NCBI GenBank assembly: GCA_947646735.1
Contig: CANTFK010000877.1
Coordinates: 124,001-188,000 of the forward strand
Length of the DNA: 64,000 bases
Source: Peronospora farinosa
Taxonomy: Eukaryota > Oomycota > Peronosporomycetes > Peronosporales > Peronosporaceae
Direction: 5' to 3'
Shown here: in pieces, positions 1 through 10,984 of the stretch
How positions within the stretch are numbered: the stretch's first letter is position 1
Layout: every line of letters begins with the position of its first letter
Made by a program: the position numbers and the translations under genes
Notes under the pieces: model-generated
The model's input: the letters and a program-made list of their open reading frames with translations, nothing else
Database searches by the model: none
What the model was told of the DNA's origin: nothing

Positions 1-471
1 CGCTCCGTCTTATATCGCGTTCAGCCTCGGATCGCGGTTCTGAGTCGGATCACGGTTCTGATTCGGATCGCGGTTTCTGAGTCGGATCGCGGTTTACCTT
101 GGATCGCGCTCCGTCTTGGAACGCGTTCAGCCTCGGATCGCGGTTCTGAGTCGGGGGATCGCGCTCAGTCTTGGATCGCGTTCAGCCTCGGATCGCGGTT
201 CTGAGTCGGATCGCGGTTTACCTTGGATCGCGCTCCGTCTTGGATCGCGGTTCTGATTCGGATCGCGGTTCTGAGTCGGATCGCGGTTCTGAGTCGGATC
301 GCGGTTCTGAATCTGGATCGCGGTCAGTCTTGGATCGCGGTTCTAATTCGGATCGCGGTTCTGAGTCGGATCGCGCTCAGCCTTGGATCGCGACCGATCC
401 TGGGTGTGTGGTCCACATAACTTGGATCGCGATCTCCACTCCACGAAATTTGTTTAGCCGCTCTTCCACAA
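1..471 (-). mobile_element. Family A LTR tail plus short internal edge, with 18-bp GGATCGCG array
   Basis: Positions 1-417 are a tandem array of an approximately 18-bp unit (GGATCGCGGTTCTGAGTC and variants) ending in GTGTGGTCCACA. Positions 418-471 match 16115-16170, the internal sequence next to the 3' LTR of the complete family A element. The match breaks at about 471, where family C gag sequence begins. The fragment is therefore the tail of a second A copy joined to a C fragment. The array gives spurious Arg/Ser/Asp-rich open frames because its unit length is a multiple of three. No gene is supported here. Confidence 0.85.
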
Positions 472-499
472 TACCTCGTTCGTTATATCGTGCTTAATT

Positions 500-966
500 C
501 AATAGATGAACACACGCAGGCTACTGTGTTCATTAAGGGTCTGACAGATGGTCCTGTCAAGACCCACCTGCTCCTCTTGGAGCTAGAATCGCTGGATCAA
601 GCGATCTCTGCAGTGGAACAGGAGGACATTAGCCTGCAATAGGCTCACGTCCACTCAGGTTCCTATCGTCCACCAAGACGACAGGAGGGCGGAGGTCCAG
701 AACCAATGGACCTCTCCTATGTAGAAAGCGATCGACCTCGCTCTCCAGGATACAAGCGATTGCAAAAGGGCAATCGATGTCAAAAGACGGGCCACTACGC
801 TTATGAGTGTAGTGCCCCACGCCCAGTGTCGCGTAACGATGGGAGTGACAATCGTCCGTCTGCCAAGAAGGGACAGAGAAGTGGGTCCCACGTTGCTGCA
901 AAATCGCAACGACGTGGTGGAACGTTAAAAATGGTCAGAGTCAGTAGGGGCGGAGCGCCCTACTGA
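500..966 (+). pseudogene. gag: Family C gag, C-terminal part, broken
   Basis: This encodes the end of the capsid region and the nucleocapsid of family C Gag. The stretch 506-640 matches the capsid C-terminus of C2, with a TAG at about 641 in place of a Gln codon. From 706 the frame is open through a zinc knuckle region with the spacing C-X2-C-X4-H-X4-C; the first Cys is a serine/arginine-altered position compared with C2, so zinc binding is doubtful. The gag-end hairpin (942-965) is kept, but the A AAA AAC slippery heptamer found in C2 is replaced by TTAAAAATGG. The start of gag is missing. Non-functional. Confidence 0.75.
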
Positions 967-969
967 TCC

Positions 970-1698
970 AGCAACGCCAAGAGAGTTCGCGGGACTCCTG
1001 ACGAAGGTTGCTCCCAACACACAGTCACTGTGTGTTGCCGCTACCAGTGATGAGGTATCACTCGTCACCATGAAGATCGAAGTGACAAAGAACATGTCAC
1101 TTTGCGCCCTAGTTGATTAGGAGGCGTCAAACAACTTTGCTCGACGACAATCGCTAGATGATCGCAGGATCATATATGTTGAGCGCGAGACCACTCAACG
1201 AGGATGACGGTGCGCCTTGCAACTGGAGCATCCGTAACAGTAAAGAAACGTGTAATAGGGATTCACTACACGCTTGAAGGTAAAGAGTACGGTGATGATT
1301 TCATCGTACTCGATCTGAATGACAAATTTGATGTCATCCTAGGATTACCATGGCTCAGAAGGTACGAGCCATGGGTCAGCTGGCAGCATCGAACCGTGAA
1401 GATGCCTGCCGCTTGTTCATCAGATGGCCATCTCATGAACGTCGTGGAGCGTTCACATGCGTGTGAATGTACTACGAGTGAGTGCGATGGCCTCACTTGT
1501 GGTCCGGTCGTTAGTACGACTGCACAAGAACTCAGTGTGACAGACAGTCACATTGTGGAGCAAGCTGCCGGCGGATGTGCACAAGCACAGTCAGCGCCAA
1601 AGGTGCACCACTCGAATAAGTCGAGTGGACCGGGACATGAATGCTCGCGTAGAGGGCATCATTTACCGAAGACGTTCCTAGAAGCGGCAACACGGTAG
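970..1698 (+). pseudogene. pro: Family C retropepsin-like protease, broken
   Basis: Aspartic protease region of the polyprotein. In C2 the active site reads Asp-Cys-Gly-Ala-Ser; here the matching codons at about 1111-1126 read Asp-stop-Glu-Ala-Ser, so both the frame and the active-site triad are lost. The flap and second half of the domain (1204-1400) are well kept, including the I-L-G-L-P-W segment typical of gypsy proteases. A Thr/Ser-rich tail runs to 1698. A pair of inverted-repeat arms at 1285-1294 and 1302-1311 differs in a compensatory way from C2. Confidence 0.75.
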
Positions 1699-1717
1699 TC
1701 CTAGATCAACTGGAGGG

Positions 1718-2583
1718 TTGATCGTAGAGGATCTCGCTGTGGTTGCGCCACCACAGCTAGAGGAAGTCGATGGAACAGGTTCCATCGAGTCTGCGGGAAT
1801 AAGTCCCCGAGAAACAATCACTGAGGGAATAAGTCCCCAGTTCCATGAGGGAATAAGTCCCCAGGAAGTAACCGAGACGCTAAACGCCTTGGTTAATGAT
1901 GGATCAAACGTAGGCGCTTGTACGCTTGATCTGATAGCGCTTCCGGAATTAGCGTAGGAGATGACTCAGTTGCCTACGTTCGAACCTAAAATGTTCTTGC
2001 GTTATCTGCGTAGCGGCAAAGTCAAGCAGATCTGTGTACTCGTCACAGAGGACGAGTACGTGACTGACATTCGGTCAGCAACAATTTTTGCTGAGAACGA
2101 ACGGGTTACCAGCAGCTCATCAATGGAAGAAAGTGTCCTTGATGAGAAGACTCGGATTGAGCGCTACACATCGCAATCCTGGGAGCCACTGAAGTCAAAC
2201 CCTTTGTATAAGAATTTGGCCGAATTCAAGGATGTGTTCCTTGAATTCGTACCGTGCGAATTACCTAAGGATAAAGGTACTCGACACATGATAGACCTAG
2301 CTCCAGGCACAAAATATTGTGTCATGAAGCAGTGGCCACTGCCTCGGGAACAGGTCGAGACGATCGACAAGTTCTTTGCCGATCGCCTAGCTGCAAGCCA
2401 TGTGAGGGAGTCAACTTCACCTCACAGCTTTTTGACCTTCTGTGTGCGCAAGGCCACAGGAGGGTAGAGGATAGTTAACGCGTTTAACAAATTGAACGCT
2501 GCAACGATACCGGTGCAAATGCAGATACCGAGAAAAAGCGTAATTATAGATGGCATGTTTAAGAGTACCATCTTTTGTAGTGG
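1718..2583 (+). pseudogene. Family C linker and RT N-terminus, truncated
   Basis: The linker carries three Gly-Ile-Ser-Pro repeats (about 1793-1870). It is followed by the conserved approach to reverse transcriptase (H-x-I-D-L-x-P-G, QWPLPREQ) and the RT fingers up to the Pro-Arg-Lys segment. Stops occur at about 1955, and at 2465 a TAG replaces a Trp codon. The frame ends at 2583 where the B1 LTR begins; in C2 the sequence continues into the catalytic core. Non-functional. Confidence 0.75.
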
Positions 2584-2903
2584 TGTAACGGGCTAAGGAC
2601 CCGTTACCGTCTTACACTAAAAGGGCGTTGAGGAAGCGCTCTTAATTAACTTGTAAATATAACTCTGTTTTCTTTTTTGTTATAGTGTTAATTCGCAGTA
2701 AGTGCGAATATGTTCCCTAGATCATGGGAACCACTCAATATGGAAGTCAATTTATTATTGGTTAATTATTGGGTCTGGCACCCTAATAACAAACCAATAA
2801 TAAAATGACGCGCAGTATCCGCTGATCGGATACTGCCCTATGCCTACTTATGTAATTATGTATTATCCCTATATCTACTTATGTAATAGGTTGCCCCTTT
2901 ACA
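2584..2903 (-). repeat. 3' LTR of B1
   Basis: 320 bp with TGTAAA...GTTACA ends on the minus strand. A hairpin formed by the AACGGG and CCCGTT arms lies at its 3' end (left end here). It resembles the 3' LTR of B2 at the U3 end more than its own 5' LTR. Confidence 0.9.
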
Positions 2904-2918
2904 TCACCCCCCCTCTCT
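2904..2918 (-). other. Polypurine tract of B1
   Basis: On the minus strand this reads as a run of A/G (AGAGAGGGGGGGTGA) directly before the 3' LTR. This is the expected place and composition for the plus-strand primer of reverse transcription. Confidence 0.8.
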
Positions 2919-3016
2919 ATGTTGCGCTTACCTCAACGTAAGCGCGAATCGCAGAAAGTTTCTTCTCGACCAAAGGCGTAACTCCGAACCTGCTCAGTTA
3001 GATTTAACTGAGCAGC

Positions 3017-4465
3017 ATGGACCCTAGGCGTCCACGAAACAATATCTCTGACAACCAGAGCTGGGAACACCAAGCGACAATCCGTAGGGAGCAGGAGCCG
3101 CAGATCATGGATGGGGACTTGAAACCGTGGCGCTTGTATGGTCTTGAAGGTGCTGTCGAACCCGAGCCACTGGAGGTCATGAAGGACCTTTCCACGCAAT
3201 ACCGTTCAGTGAGAGGCAAGGCGAAGGACAACGCATATACTGACGATGCGTTGCAGAGGTCTTGGTGTGACTTCATCAGACGCTGGAACGCGAGTAGACG
3301 TGAAGGAACGTCCTTCACGTCCTGGTTAGACGGTCGCGAGGGAACGCGTGATAGACACGCTATTGGCGACCTGCGCCGGCGCATCTGTCGTATGACTTGT
3401 GACGAGTATAACCTTTGTTACGTCCACATTCGTGAGGGATGTCCAACGTGCAACGTGGGCAGATCGCGACCGGTCCGGCAGGAATGGGACGACTTGGTGT
3501 GTGCGCGAGGCATGCCCGATCATATTCGTCCATGGATTGCCCGTTATGAGAGAAGCCTTTCGGAGCTACAGGTGTCCGAGCTACGGTGAGTGAGAGCGCG
3601 TCCTTACGATCGCCGACGGCATTCACGTAGTCGAGGTCGTTAAACGTATCATCCATATGCTCCCGAGCCTCGTAATAGGTCTCGGTCTCGAAGTCGCTCG
3701 GGAGGTCGTCGCGGTTTCGTTGCTCGCGAGCATTACGGCTCGCGAGATCGGGGATGGAACCGTCAGCGTCGGTCGCGATCACCGTCTTTCTACGGAACTC
3801 GTAGTCCTCGACCACGTCCGGGACATCTTGGGACAGCGTACTCGATGGCTCCCATGTATCGTCCGCCGGGGAATATCCCAACCAGCGAACCCTGTAATGT
3901 TTCTCGACACGCTTCTTCATGGGCGCCGGGTTATTACTCGGCGCCTGGGACTTGTGATCCTCGTGATCGACAATCCGGTCGACAATCCAGCGTCGCGCAC
4001 CCGATGCATCGACTAATGGAGGAGGAGCATCACGACGAAAGGCCTCTGGCGATGAGCGCCGATTCTCGTAATCGGGCGCCTGTACAGTCGAATGATGAGC
4101 TGCGCCTACTCCGCGCTGAAGCTGAGGAGTCGAAGAATGCCCTACTTGATGCTCGCGAGATGGCTGAGAGAGCTCAAGATCGTGCGGATGCTGCGACTGA
4201 GGCTGCTGAGCGGACTCGACGTGAGCAGCTGGTACTGGTTGAGCGCCTACGTCAACTTGAGACGACTGCGTTCGGAGGGCCCCAGCAGATCGAGTCTGCA
4301 CGCGTTCGGGCAGGACTTGGTCCCAGTGTCGTCGTCAAGGGATGTCAGATTTCGAGCCGGCACAGAAGAGCGGGGAAGATTCGAAGGGAGATCCGCCGGC
4401 AGGTAAGCCTTGAGGCGCCCGACGTAGAACGTCGGGTGCAAACGCATAGATGTAGGTATGTCTAG
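3017..4465 (+). pseudogene. Antisense frame of family B (aORF), B1 copy
   Basis: A frame on the strand opposite to gag-pol, starting about 110 bp from the 3' LTR. The first part (3017-3589) is a basic, Trp- and Arg-rich region. A TGA at 3587 and a TAA at about 3643 interrupt it; B2 has sense codons at both positions. The same frame resumes and is clearest at 3845-4465, with a long Glu/Ala/Arg/Leu-rich coiled coil (about 4090-4265). It overlaps the sense chromodomain and integrase C-terminus. I do not recognise a known family. Presence of matching frames in families A, C and D suggests a real gene, now broken in this copy. Confidence 0.5.
3360..4301 (-). pseudogene. Family B polyprotein C-terminus with chromodomain
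   Basis: A 313-residue open segment. A chromodomain sits about residues 110-165, with the hallmark pattern H-Y-x-V-R-W-L-G-Y-S and then D-D-T-W-E-P. Chromodomains at the end of Ty3/gypsy integrases direct insertion toward particular chromatin. The tail ends in a Cys/His cluster (C-x2-C-x8-C). Most of this segment is opposite the aORF, so one of the two strands is probably open only because the other is constrained. It is separated from integrase by a frameshift. Confidence 0.75.
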
Positions 4466-6176
4466 CGTGTAAGCGTCACCATGCACCTTAACAACCCGAA
4501 ATGGACAATATATCTTGGCGCTAACTTATTAGCGCCCAAATTCGTCACTGAGGTGTTTGGTAATCCACTTGTTGATAACAATACTCTGTCACCTTCTTGA
4601 AATGTCAACATATTCTTTCGACCTCTTCTGTCTGCATTCTCCTTTTGCTTGTCGACTGCCTCTTGTAATGAATCACGCACAAAACGCGTGATTCCTTGTC
4701 GTAATAGTAGAAATTCGGTTACTGCAGCCGAGCTTATAGGCGACGTACTCTCTTTTGGGGCCAAAATTAGCAACGGGAGACGCGATGGAAAGCATCGCGT
4801 CAGGAGTCGATATGCCGTTGGCCACAAAATAACCAGTAGTAGGTGTATCGGCAGCAACCTTATTCGCATCGTAATCAATCATCAATAGTTTCGGCGCAAC
4901 TCCGTCCGTAGATACTCCCCCACCAAGCTTGGAGACAGAGTGTTCTGAATCTGAGAAGGCAAGTAGCGCCGGAACGCGAGGATGCCTCGCGTTGTTAATG
5001 AAAAAGAACGTCAACCCGGTCGACCGCATAGACAGCATTGTTGATTGCAAACTCTGCAAGTGGAAGAAACGAGCTCCATGATGAGAACGATGTTGCATAA
5101 CTGCGCAAGACATCTTCGAGCACTCTGTTCACACGCTCCGTTTGCCCATCCGTCTCTGGATGGGCCGCCGTAGACATAAGCAACCGCGTGCCTAATAGTT
5201 GGAATAATTCGGCCCAGAAAGCCGAAGTGAAACGCGGGTCACGGTCCGAAACAATAGATTCTGGCAAGCCGTGATGCCTAAAGATAAGATCAATGAAGAT
5301 CTTCGCTGTCATCTCCGCCGTAATGTTGGCGGAGACCGGAGCAAAATGCACCATTTTGCTGAATCGATCCACTAGAACCAATACGCCCGTGCGTTTCTGT
5401 TCATCCGGTGGAAGGCCAACGATAAAATTCATGCTGACCGAGCGCCAGGCTTCCGTAGCAATCGGAAGAGGACGCAATGGGGCTTGTGAAGACGGCGCGG
5501 GCTTCACACGCTGACAGGTTTCACAGGAGCGCACCCATTTCTGGATGTACTTAGACATTCGCGGCCAGAAAAATACGCGAGAAATAGCCGCAAACGTCTT
5601 CTCGCGACCCAGGTGTCCGCCAGCTGGGCTGTCGTGAAATTCATGAACCAATCGGGCTCGAAGGTCGTCATCAGCAGGGATGACGACACGCGGGGAATCA
5701 AAGACGTCTATCGTGTACGTCAGCAGCGGACCGTCAAGCGCGTAACGCTTGATGTTGTCGCGTGTTGGTTTCGTCAACTTCGCGAGTAATTGTTCGCTCG
5801 GGTCCCTGAGATAGTTGATGATTCCTGCATAGAAGGAATCATTCGCGTAGGATTCAGCGATCTGAGTTCGGATCGAAAGCACAGGGGTCGAAATCATCGC
5901 ATTAAGTCCCAGGTCAATACAACACACACAGATATCTTCGTCGTCATCAACATACTCCGTTTGATAACCCATATCGTGCCGAGGATCGTAATCAGGACGA
6001 CGAGAAAGCGCGTCAGCGAGAATGTTATTCTTGTCAGGCTTGTAATGCACCACAAAATTATACTCGGCAAAAAATGACAGCCACCGTGCCATACGCTGGG
6101 ACAAGTGAGGACTCTTGACGGCGGTACGCAATGATGCGTGATATGTGTAGATAGAAAACATCTTTTCGCCGAGCAA
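4462..6176 (-). pseudogene. Family B integrase (with RNase H end)
   Basis: Open from 6176 to 4995 and frameshifted near 5030-5110 into the frame that continues to 4462. Residues 1-75 are the end of RNase H (H-A-S-L-R-T, D-A-L-S-R-R). The zinc-binding H-H-C-C domain is about 168-210. The catalytic core normally has D-D-E: the second Asp (S-D-R-D-P-R-F, about 309) and Glu (Q-T-E-R-V-N-R, about 345) are present, but the first Asp is Asn (codon AAT at 5427-5429). This would abolish strand transfer in known integrases. The same change is in B2. Confidence 0.85.
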
Positions 6177-6183
6177 ATATACT

Positions 6184-7601
6184 CTAGAACTTGATTAGCG
6201 CGTAACGCATAGCCAAAAGTTCCTTGTCGTGTACCGGATAATTTTTCTCGGCAGGTTTCATCTGTCGTGATTGAAAACTCACGACGCGCTCTCGACCCTC
6301 GTCATCAAATTGCATGAGGGCAAATTCTATAAAGAAATTGCTCGCGTCACATACAACGTGGCATGACTTAGAGTCATCAGGTAACATCAGCACCGGTGCC
6401 TCCGACAAGCTCTTCTCGACGGAGTAGAAGGCAGATTGATGTTCTGCCGTCCATAACCATACTGCAGCTGTGGTGAAGTGCCAGGAGTTCTCCCACGTTG
6501 TTGGAAAACCCACTCCACCACACATCTTTCTTGAGCAAAGACGATAATGGCTGAATTAGCTCAGCATAGTTCTTCGTATACTTATGCAAGTAATTCGCCA
6601 GACCGAGCCATTGACGTAATTCAGTTTGGTTTCCTGGGCGTTGGCCAGGAACAGATCGATGAGATCTTCTCAGGATCAGCGCGGACACCTTCCTTGCTGA
6701 CGTAGCAACCGAGTACTGGAATCTCAGGAGCGCAGAAGACACATTTCTTCAAATTCGCATACAATTTATTCTCTCGCATAACTTGAAACACCTGCTTCAA
6801 GTGTCGAAGGTGTACCTCCGTAGCGCTGAGTTTTTGCTCAGCGCGGCTGTGAACGAAAATGTCGTCAAAATAGCTCGGTGCAAAGTCGCGAAGTGGGCGA
6901 AGTACTTGTGTCACCATCTAATTGAACGCAGCTGGAGCATTCTTAAGACCTTGTGGCATGACTAGCCACTCCCAAAGCATCCCGCTTGGGGTGCTGACCG
7001 CAGTGAACGGAATGTCGCTGTCCCTCATGAGGATCTGATAGAAACCGTCTGTCAGATCTATGGCGCTGTAGATCTCGCTCCCGGACATGGTATTTAATAC
7101 CATGTCTTTTCGAAGGATAGGCGTTTGAGCCGGGATCGTGGCGTCATTCAGCTTGTTGAAGGCGTGCACAATGCGCCAACCGCCGGTGGCTTTCTTCACA
7201 CAGAAAGTCGGACTCGAATGTGGCGAGATACTCTCGCGGACATGGCCAGCCTTGCGGCGACCCTCGAAAAATTCATCAATAGCGATGACTTGATCGCGCG
7301 GTAACGGCCACTGCCGTGTCACGCAGTATTTCGATCCTGGCACGAGATCTATCTCGTGCCGCACACCACGATCCGCCGGAAGCTCAGCTGGAATTTTCTC
7401 CGGGAAATATCGGCGTACTCACGGGCGACATCGTATACAGGGTTGCCCGAAGCACGAAGAGCATCCCAAGACTGTGCCGCGAGGCGTTCTTCGCGCGCTG
7501 ATTTAGGCTCGGCGCTCTTCGGGCGAGCCTCCAGAACTTCTTCACTGGCTGCTTCGGTGGCTGAAACGATGCACACTTGCTCGATGTCGCCGGCCTTGAG
7601 G
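6184..7601 (-). pseudogene. Family B reverse transcriptase and RNase H, broken
   Basis: The RT start (I-D-L-V-P-G, QWPLPRDQ) lies near 7364. The palm motif Y-F-D-D followed by I-F-V-H-S-R is near 6863. A TAG at 6918-6920 replaces an Arg codon just before the thumb-side Met-Val-Thr segment. The RNase H part (6184-6742) is in several frames and carries a short foreign-looking insertion or rearrangement around 6480-6540 compared with B2. Reads in at least three frames, so it cannot make a full-length protein. Confidence 0.85.
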
Positions 7602-8979
7602 TCATGAAGGAAGTCTTTCCATGAAAGGTCTGGACAGAGATGTGATCTCTGCAGCAGTGCACGGTGGACTCGCTACCTCAATGTAGCGGCCATGATGTGG
7701 GGATCCCTCCACATATTCAAGCGCGCATACGGATTCCGTCACTACGGAATCAAATGCATCAGCATGTTGACGTGAATATCGTCGTCTCGGTGATCGGCGT
7801 GCTCCTTTCTTGCGTTTTCTCTTGCGTCTCGAGCCCCTGCTCGAGACTGGCACGTCGATATCACAAGAGGATGATGTACCCCCTTCTCGACGTGGGAGCT
7901 CGGTCTCCACCACGTCGGTCTCATGCGGATCCAGAGTCCGCCCATTCTCGTCAATCAAAAGCGGGAGCTCGTCTTCGACCGTTTCACTTGTTTGCGGGAG
8001 CCCCTGCTCGACCGCCTCAAAATTGATCGGGAGCCTCTGCTCGTCCGATATGCTTGTATGCGGGAGCCCCTGCTCGACCGCCTCGTTGAAAATCGGGAAC
8101 CCCTGTTCGACCGATGTCTGTGTGTGCGGGAACCGCTGTTCAACCGCCTCGCTGTGAATCGGGAACCCCTGTTCGACCGATGTCTGCGTATGCGGGAACC
8201 GCTGTTCTACCGCCTCGTTGTGCATCGGGAACCCCTGTTCGACCGATGTCTGTGTGTGCGGGAACCTCTGTTCGACCGCCTCGTTGTGCATCGGGAACCC
8301 CTGTTCGACCGATGTCTGTGTGTCCGGGAACCGCTGTTCGACCGCCTCGTTGTGTGGCTCCGTCAGTGTAACGGAACATACTGCGCACAGAGCGCCATAG
8401 CTCTCTCCGTGTTGACTACTAGTCGTGGCGAGTTCGTTCACGACCCTGACGTGAGGCCAATTGGATGAAGCGACCAACAAATGAGTAAACACTTCACTGA
8501 CGTCATAACCGCTTCGTCGTTTGACGGACCGAGATAGCCAATCTATCTTCGGCCGATACCGTGACATCCACGGTATCCCAAGTATGCAATCAAAAGCATA
8601 GTTCATCTCGTACACCAAAAATTCGTCGTTGCTCTGGAAACCGTCGAAAGTGTACGGTAAAACCACTGTTTTACGCGGGACACGTTTTGGTTGTCCATCG
8701 GCAAGTTTGACAACGATGTCACCTGGACCTTCTCGAACCGTGACAGTCGACGGGAAAAGGGACAAACAGGATGCACGAAAGAAGTTGTTGGAAGCGCCAG
8801 AATCCAACAACGCTCGAAGTGGTCGCTTCACTCCAGCGACGATGAGACTGATAATAATCAGTCTCGAATCATCGCGCATGGTGGTGGCATTGAAGTGGGT
8901 ATGAAATCACTTTGGGGCTAGGAGCCCGAGCTGCCACCTGAGTACTCGGGGCTCCATTTCTGCCAGTAGGGCGCCCCAC
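7602..8979 (-). pseudogene. pro: Family B protease and repeat linker
   Basis: Joined to gag by a -1 shift. The protease active site is Asp-Ser-Gly-Ala-Ser (about 8805), followed by the I-L-G-I-P-W segment. From about 8390 to 8000 a linker of tandem 22-residue repeats follows (Val-Glu-Gln-Arg-Phe-Pro type), then a strongly basic stretch (R-K-R-K-R-K-K) that could act as a nuclear signal. A one-base insertion near 7627 shifts the frame relative to B2 and ends the reading at 7602, so the link to RT is broken. Confidence 0.82.
8000..8385 (-). repeat. 66-bp tandem repeats in the family B linker (B1)
   Basis: About five to six imperfect 66-bp units encoding a 22-residue repeat. The unit length is a multiple of three, so the opposite strand is also open here; those opposite frames are shadows. 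Confidence 0.85.
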
Positions 8980-9003
8980 GCCTACTGGAACCGCTCGTTT
9001 TTT
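8963..9003 (-). promoter_or_regulatory. -1 ribosomal frameshift cassette, B1 gag-pro
   Basis: On the minus strand the heptamer A AAA AAC (8997-9003) is in the zero frame as codons AAA AAC, four codons before the gag TAG. The TAG lies in the 5' arm of a hairpin with arms CCAGTAGG and CCTACTGG (8963-8988). Protease is in the -1 frame, open across this region. This is the canonical layout of programmed -1 frameshifting. Confidence 0.75.
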
Positions 9004-10006
9004 GACGGGACCACCGACGACACAGCGTCTCCTCGTGAGACAGCTGTGTTCATAGTCACCGGCGAAGGTGCACGACAGACAGCCGCACGATGGCCTGTCT
9101 TACCACAGCGAAAACGCTTCATCGTGTTAGGATTGCGAATGTCGCGGCCTAATGATTTGCCGCGACCACGAGAGGACTCGATTGCGTCAATTTCCATTGG
9201 CTCTGGGCCAGACGTCCGGGGATGTTGTGACGCTGCGTGCAGGTACGACGACGTGACAGTGTAATAATCACGAAGCGCGAGAGCAAATGCCTCCTCGAGG
9301 GACTTTGGCTCAGCACGTGTGAGGCAGTAACGCGTCATGCCCTCTTGCATACCAAAAATAAAGACATGTCCATGTCAATTGGCTGCGTGGTAATGCACGA
9401 AGCAAGATGACGTGTCTTCTGCACGTAGTCGCGCATCGACAGCTTGCCTTATCGGAGTGAGAAGAAATCTGCACGCAAGCGAGATTCATCTTGAGGAGGC
9501 TCGAAAGCCAGTCGTAAGTCACGCTGGATATCGTCCAGCGTAGGAAACGCCGACTCATCTACGACGAGCTTTCCGAGAGCCCATTCCTTGGCTTTGCCGG
9601 CAAGACGAGACAACAGGAAATTGACCTTGGCCGTCGGAGCGTCAATTAACGCTATTGCAATATTCACCTCGCGAAACCAGCGATTGAGGGGGAGACGATC
9701 CGGACCATCACCGGAGTACGTTGACGTCTCCATCTTGATAGCGTCATGGTGCGAAGTGCGCGAGGGAGTCAATACTCGCCGATTCGCTTCGGCGAGCTCG
9801 CGCACCATAAAGTCTTGGATGGCGGCACGTTGATCATCAGGCGTCGCTGTGCTCAGCAGCGACGTCACAATAGTTTCACCAGACACCGCCGCGAGGCGAT
9901 GTAGTGCCTGCAACTCCACCGAGGTGAGATGTAGAAAATCAGAATGCTCCAGCGAGACCGCTAGAGCCACCGAAGACTCGCCCATGTTCATCTCGAATCT
10001 GGTCAT
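8982..10006 (-). pseudogene. gag: Family B gag, one internal stop
   Basis: The capsid part starts at Met 10006. The retrotransposon Gag core (W-A-L-G-K-L, then L-R-L-A-F-E-P-P) is around 9500-9600. A TAA at 9449-9451 interrupts the frame; B2 has TAG at the same codon. A small frame change near 9378 is also present. The nucleocapsid has a zinc knuckle with C-X2-C-X4-H-X4-C spacing, first Cys changed to Arg-adjacent context (R-C-G-K-T-G-H). The segment ends at the frameshift cassette. Confidence 0.82.
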
Positions 10007-10015
10007 TGGAAGGAC

Positions 10016-10030
10016 TTCGAAGTGCTACCA
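10016..10030 (-). other. Primer binding site of B1
   Basis: On the minus strand, two bases after the 5' LTR, the sequence TGGTAGCACTTCGAAG begins with TGG, the complement of a tRNA 3' CCA end. The same site occurs in B2 and D. I cannot name the tRNA. Confidence 0.65.
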
Positions 10031-10032
10031 GG

Positions 10033-10350
10033 TGTTACGGGCTAAGGACCCGTTACCGTCTTACACTAAAAGGGCGTTGAGGAAGCGCTCTTAATTAACT
10101 CGTAAATATAACTCTGTTTTATTTTTGTTTTAGTTTTAATTCGCAGTAAGTGCGAATATGTTCCCTAGCTCATGGGAACCACTCAATATGGAAGTCAATT
10201 TATTATTGGCTAATTATTGGGTCTGGCACCCTAATAACAAACCAATAATAAAATGACGCGCAGTATCCGCTAATCGGATACTGCCCTATGCCTACTAATG
10301 TAATTATGTATATCCCTATAACTACTTATGTGATAGGTTGCCCCATTACA
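10033..10350 (-). repeat. 5' LTR of B1
   Basis: 318 bp, starting TGTAATGGGG and ending in GTAACA on the minus strand. The U3 end matches the 5' LTR of B2 (TGTAATGGGG, CTATCACATAAG) rather than the 3' LTR of the same element (TGTAAAGGGG, CTATTACATAAG). Confidence 0.9.
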
Positions 10351-10859
10351 AACGACTTTAAAGTCACCCTGTTCTAAGGAACTATGAAAGAGACTTTTAG
10401 TCAGTCAATCAATAAGCTTAAGGTTCAGAGAACCAGCGCACATAGTGCAAGAACAAGCTAGAAGCTTAAAGGTTCAGAAAACCAACGCACGAAGTGCACA
10501 AGAGAACAAGTCAGAACGACTTTGCGATCTTAAACTCAAAACGAGAACTGATTTTAGTTATGCTTTAAGATTTTATGAATAGTCCTACTCTAAGTACACT
10601 ACACTAGACTAATTACTATAATAGTAATTATAATATTCAGACTTTGCTATTGGACGACGTATCGTCTAAACATCTGTGTATGATGTACTTAGTACAGCGT
10701 TATCGATTATCGAATCCTAATCGATAGGATACGGTATTACCGAATACCGTATCTTTAACGCTCATACTTAATACCTCTCTAAAGAGAAGTATCAAGAATA
10801 CATTGCATGCAATTAAGGGAAACTTCATTGATGTTACAACTGTCGTGTAACCCCGTTAC
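10351..10859 (-). repeat. 3' LTR of D1, outer end missing
   Basis: About 509 bp matching positions 120 onward of the 638-bp D LTR. The outer 120 bp or so are gone, with the B1 LTR abutting directly. The inner end reads ...CCCCGTTAC followed by a pyrimidine run, which is the polypurine tract of the minus strand. Confidence 0.85.
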
Positions 10860-10984
10860 CTTCCCCCACCATACTGGAAGTTTTCATAGAATGTCGTTCG
10901 ACATCTTTCCTCTTTGAGGTAGTGCTTTAGCGAACGTTTAAACCTTACGGTAGTTCACGGCACACAATAAAACGCCTCCTGGCA

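Larger units (their letters stand above)
471..2583 (+). mobile_element. Family C Ty3/gypsy, 5' half fragment (C1-left)
   Basis: Nucleotide match to the complete C element from about 47,430 to 49,506: late gag, protease, linker and the start of reverse transcriptase. It is truncated on the left against family A sequence and on the right at 2583, where the LTR of B1 begins. Several premature stops are present. It may be the other half of the fragment at 32,983-37,397, but about 400 bp of RT would be missing between them, so this is only a possibility. Confidence 0.85.
2584..10350 (-). mobile_element. Family B Ty3/gypsy retrotransposon, complete but defective (B1)
   Basis: A full-length element on the minus strand, 7.77 kb, bounded by two LTRs of 318-320 bp with TG...CA ends. 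Order from 10350 leftwards: 5' LTR, primer site, gag, protease, repeat linker, RT-RNase H, integrase, chromodomain, polypurine tract, 3' LTR. A long frame on the opposite strand lies near the 3' LTR. No target duplication: flanks are AGTGG on the left (family C sequence) and AACGA on the right (family D LTR). Multiple stops and frameshifts make it non-autonomous. It is closely similar to B2 at 37,401-45,118. Confidence 0.92.

Noticed and set aside
171..497. Arg/Ser/Asp-rich frames over the GGATCGCG array (also 15410-15954)
   Set aside because: They arise because the repeat unit is a multiple of three bases; no start context or domain, and several frames are open together.
3609..3710. Cys/His tail of the B polyprotein as a zinc finger
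   Set aside because: It lies wholly opposite the antisense frame and may be open only because of that; no other family has it.
7800..8400. CRISPR-like array in the regularly spaced repeats
   Set aside because: The repeats are contiguous, degenerate coding units with no unique spacers, in a eukaryotic retrotransposon.
7923..8468. Plus-strand frames over the B1 linker repeats (and the mirror frames in B2 at 39294-39839)
   Set aside because: Shadows of the 66-bp coding repeats on the other strand; the sense strand is part of the gag-pol polyprotein.
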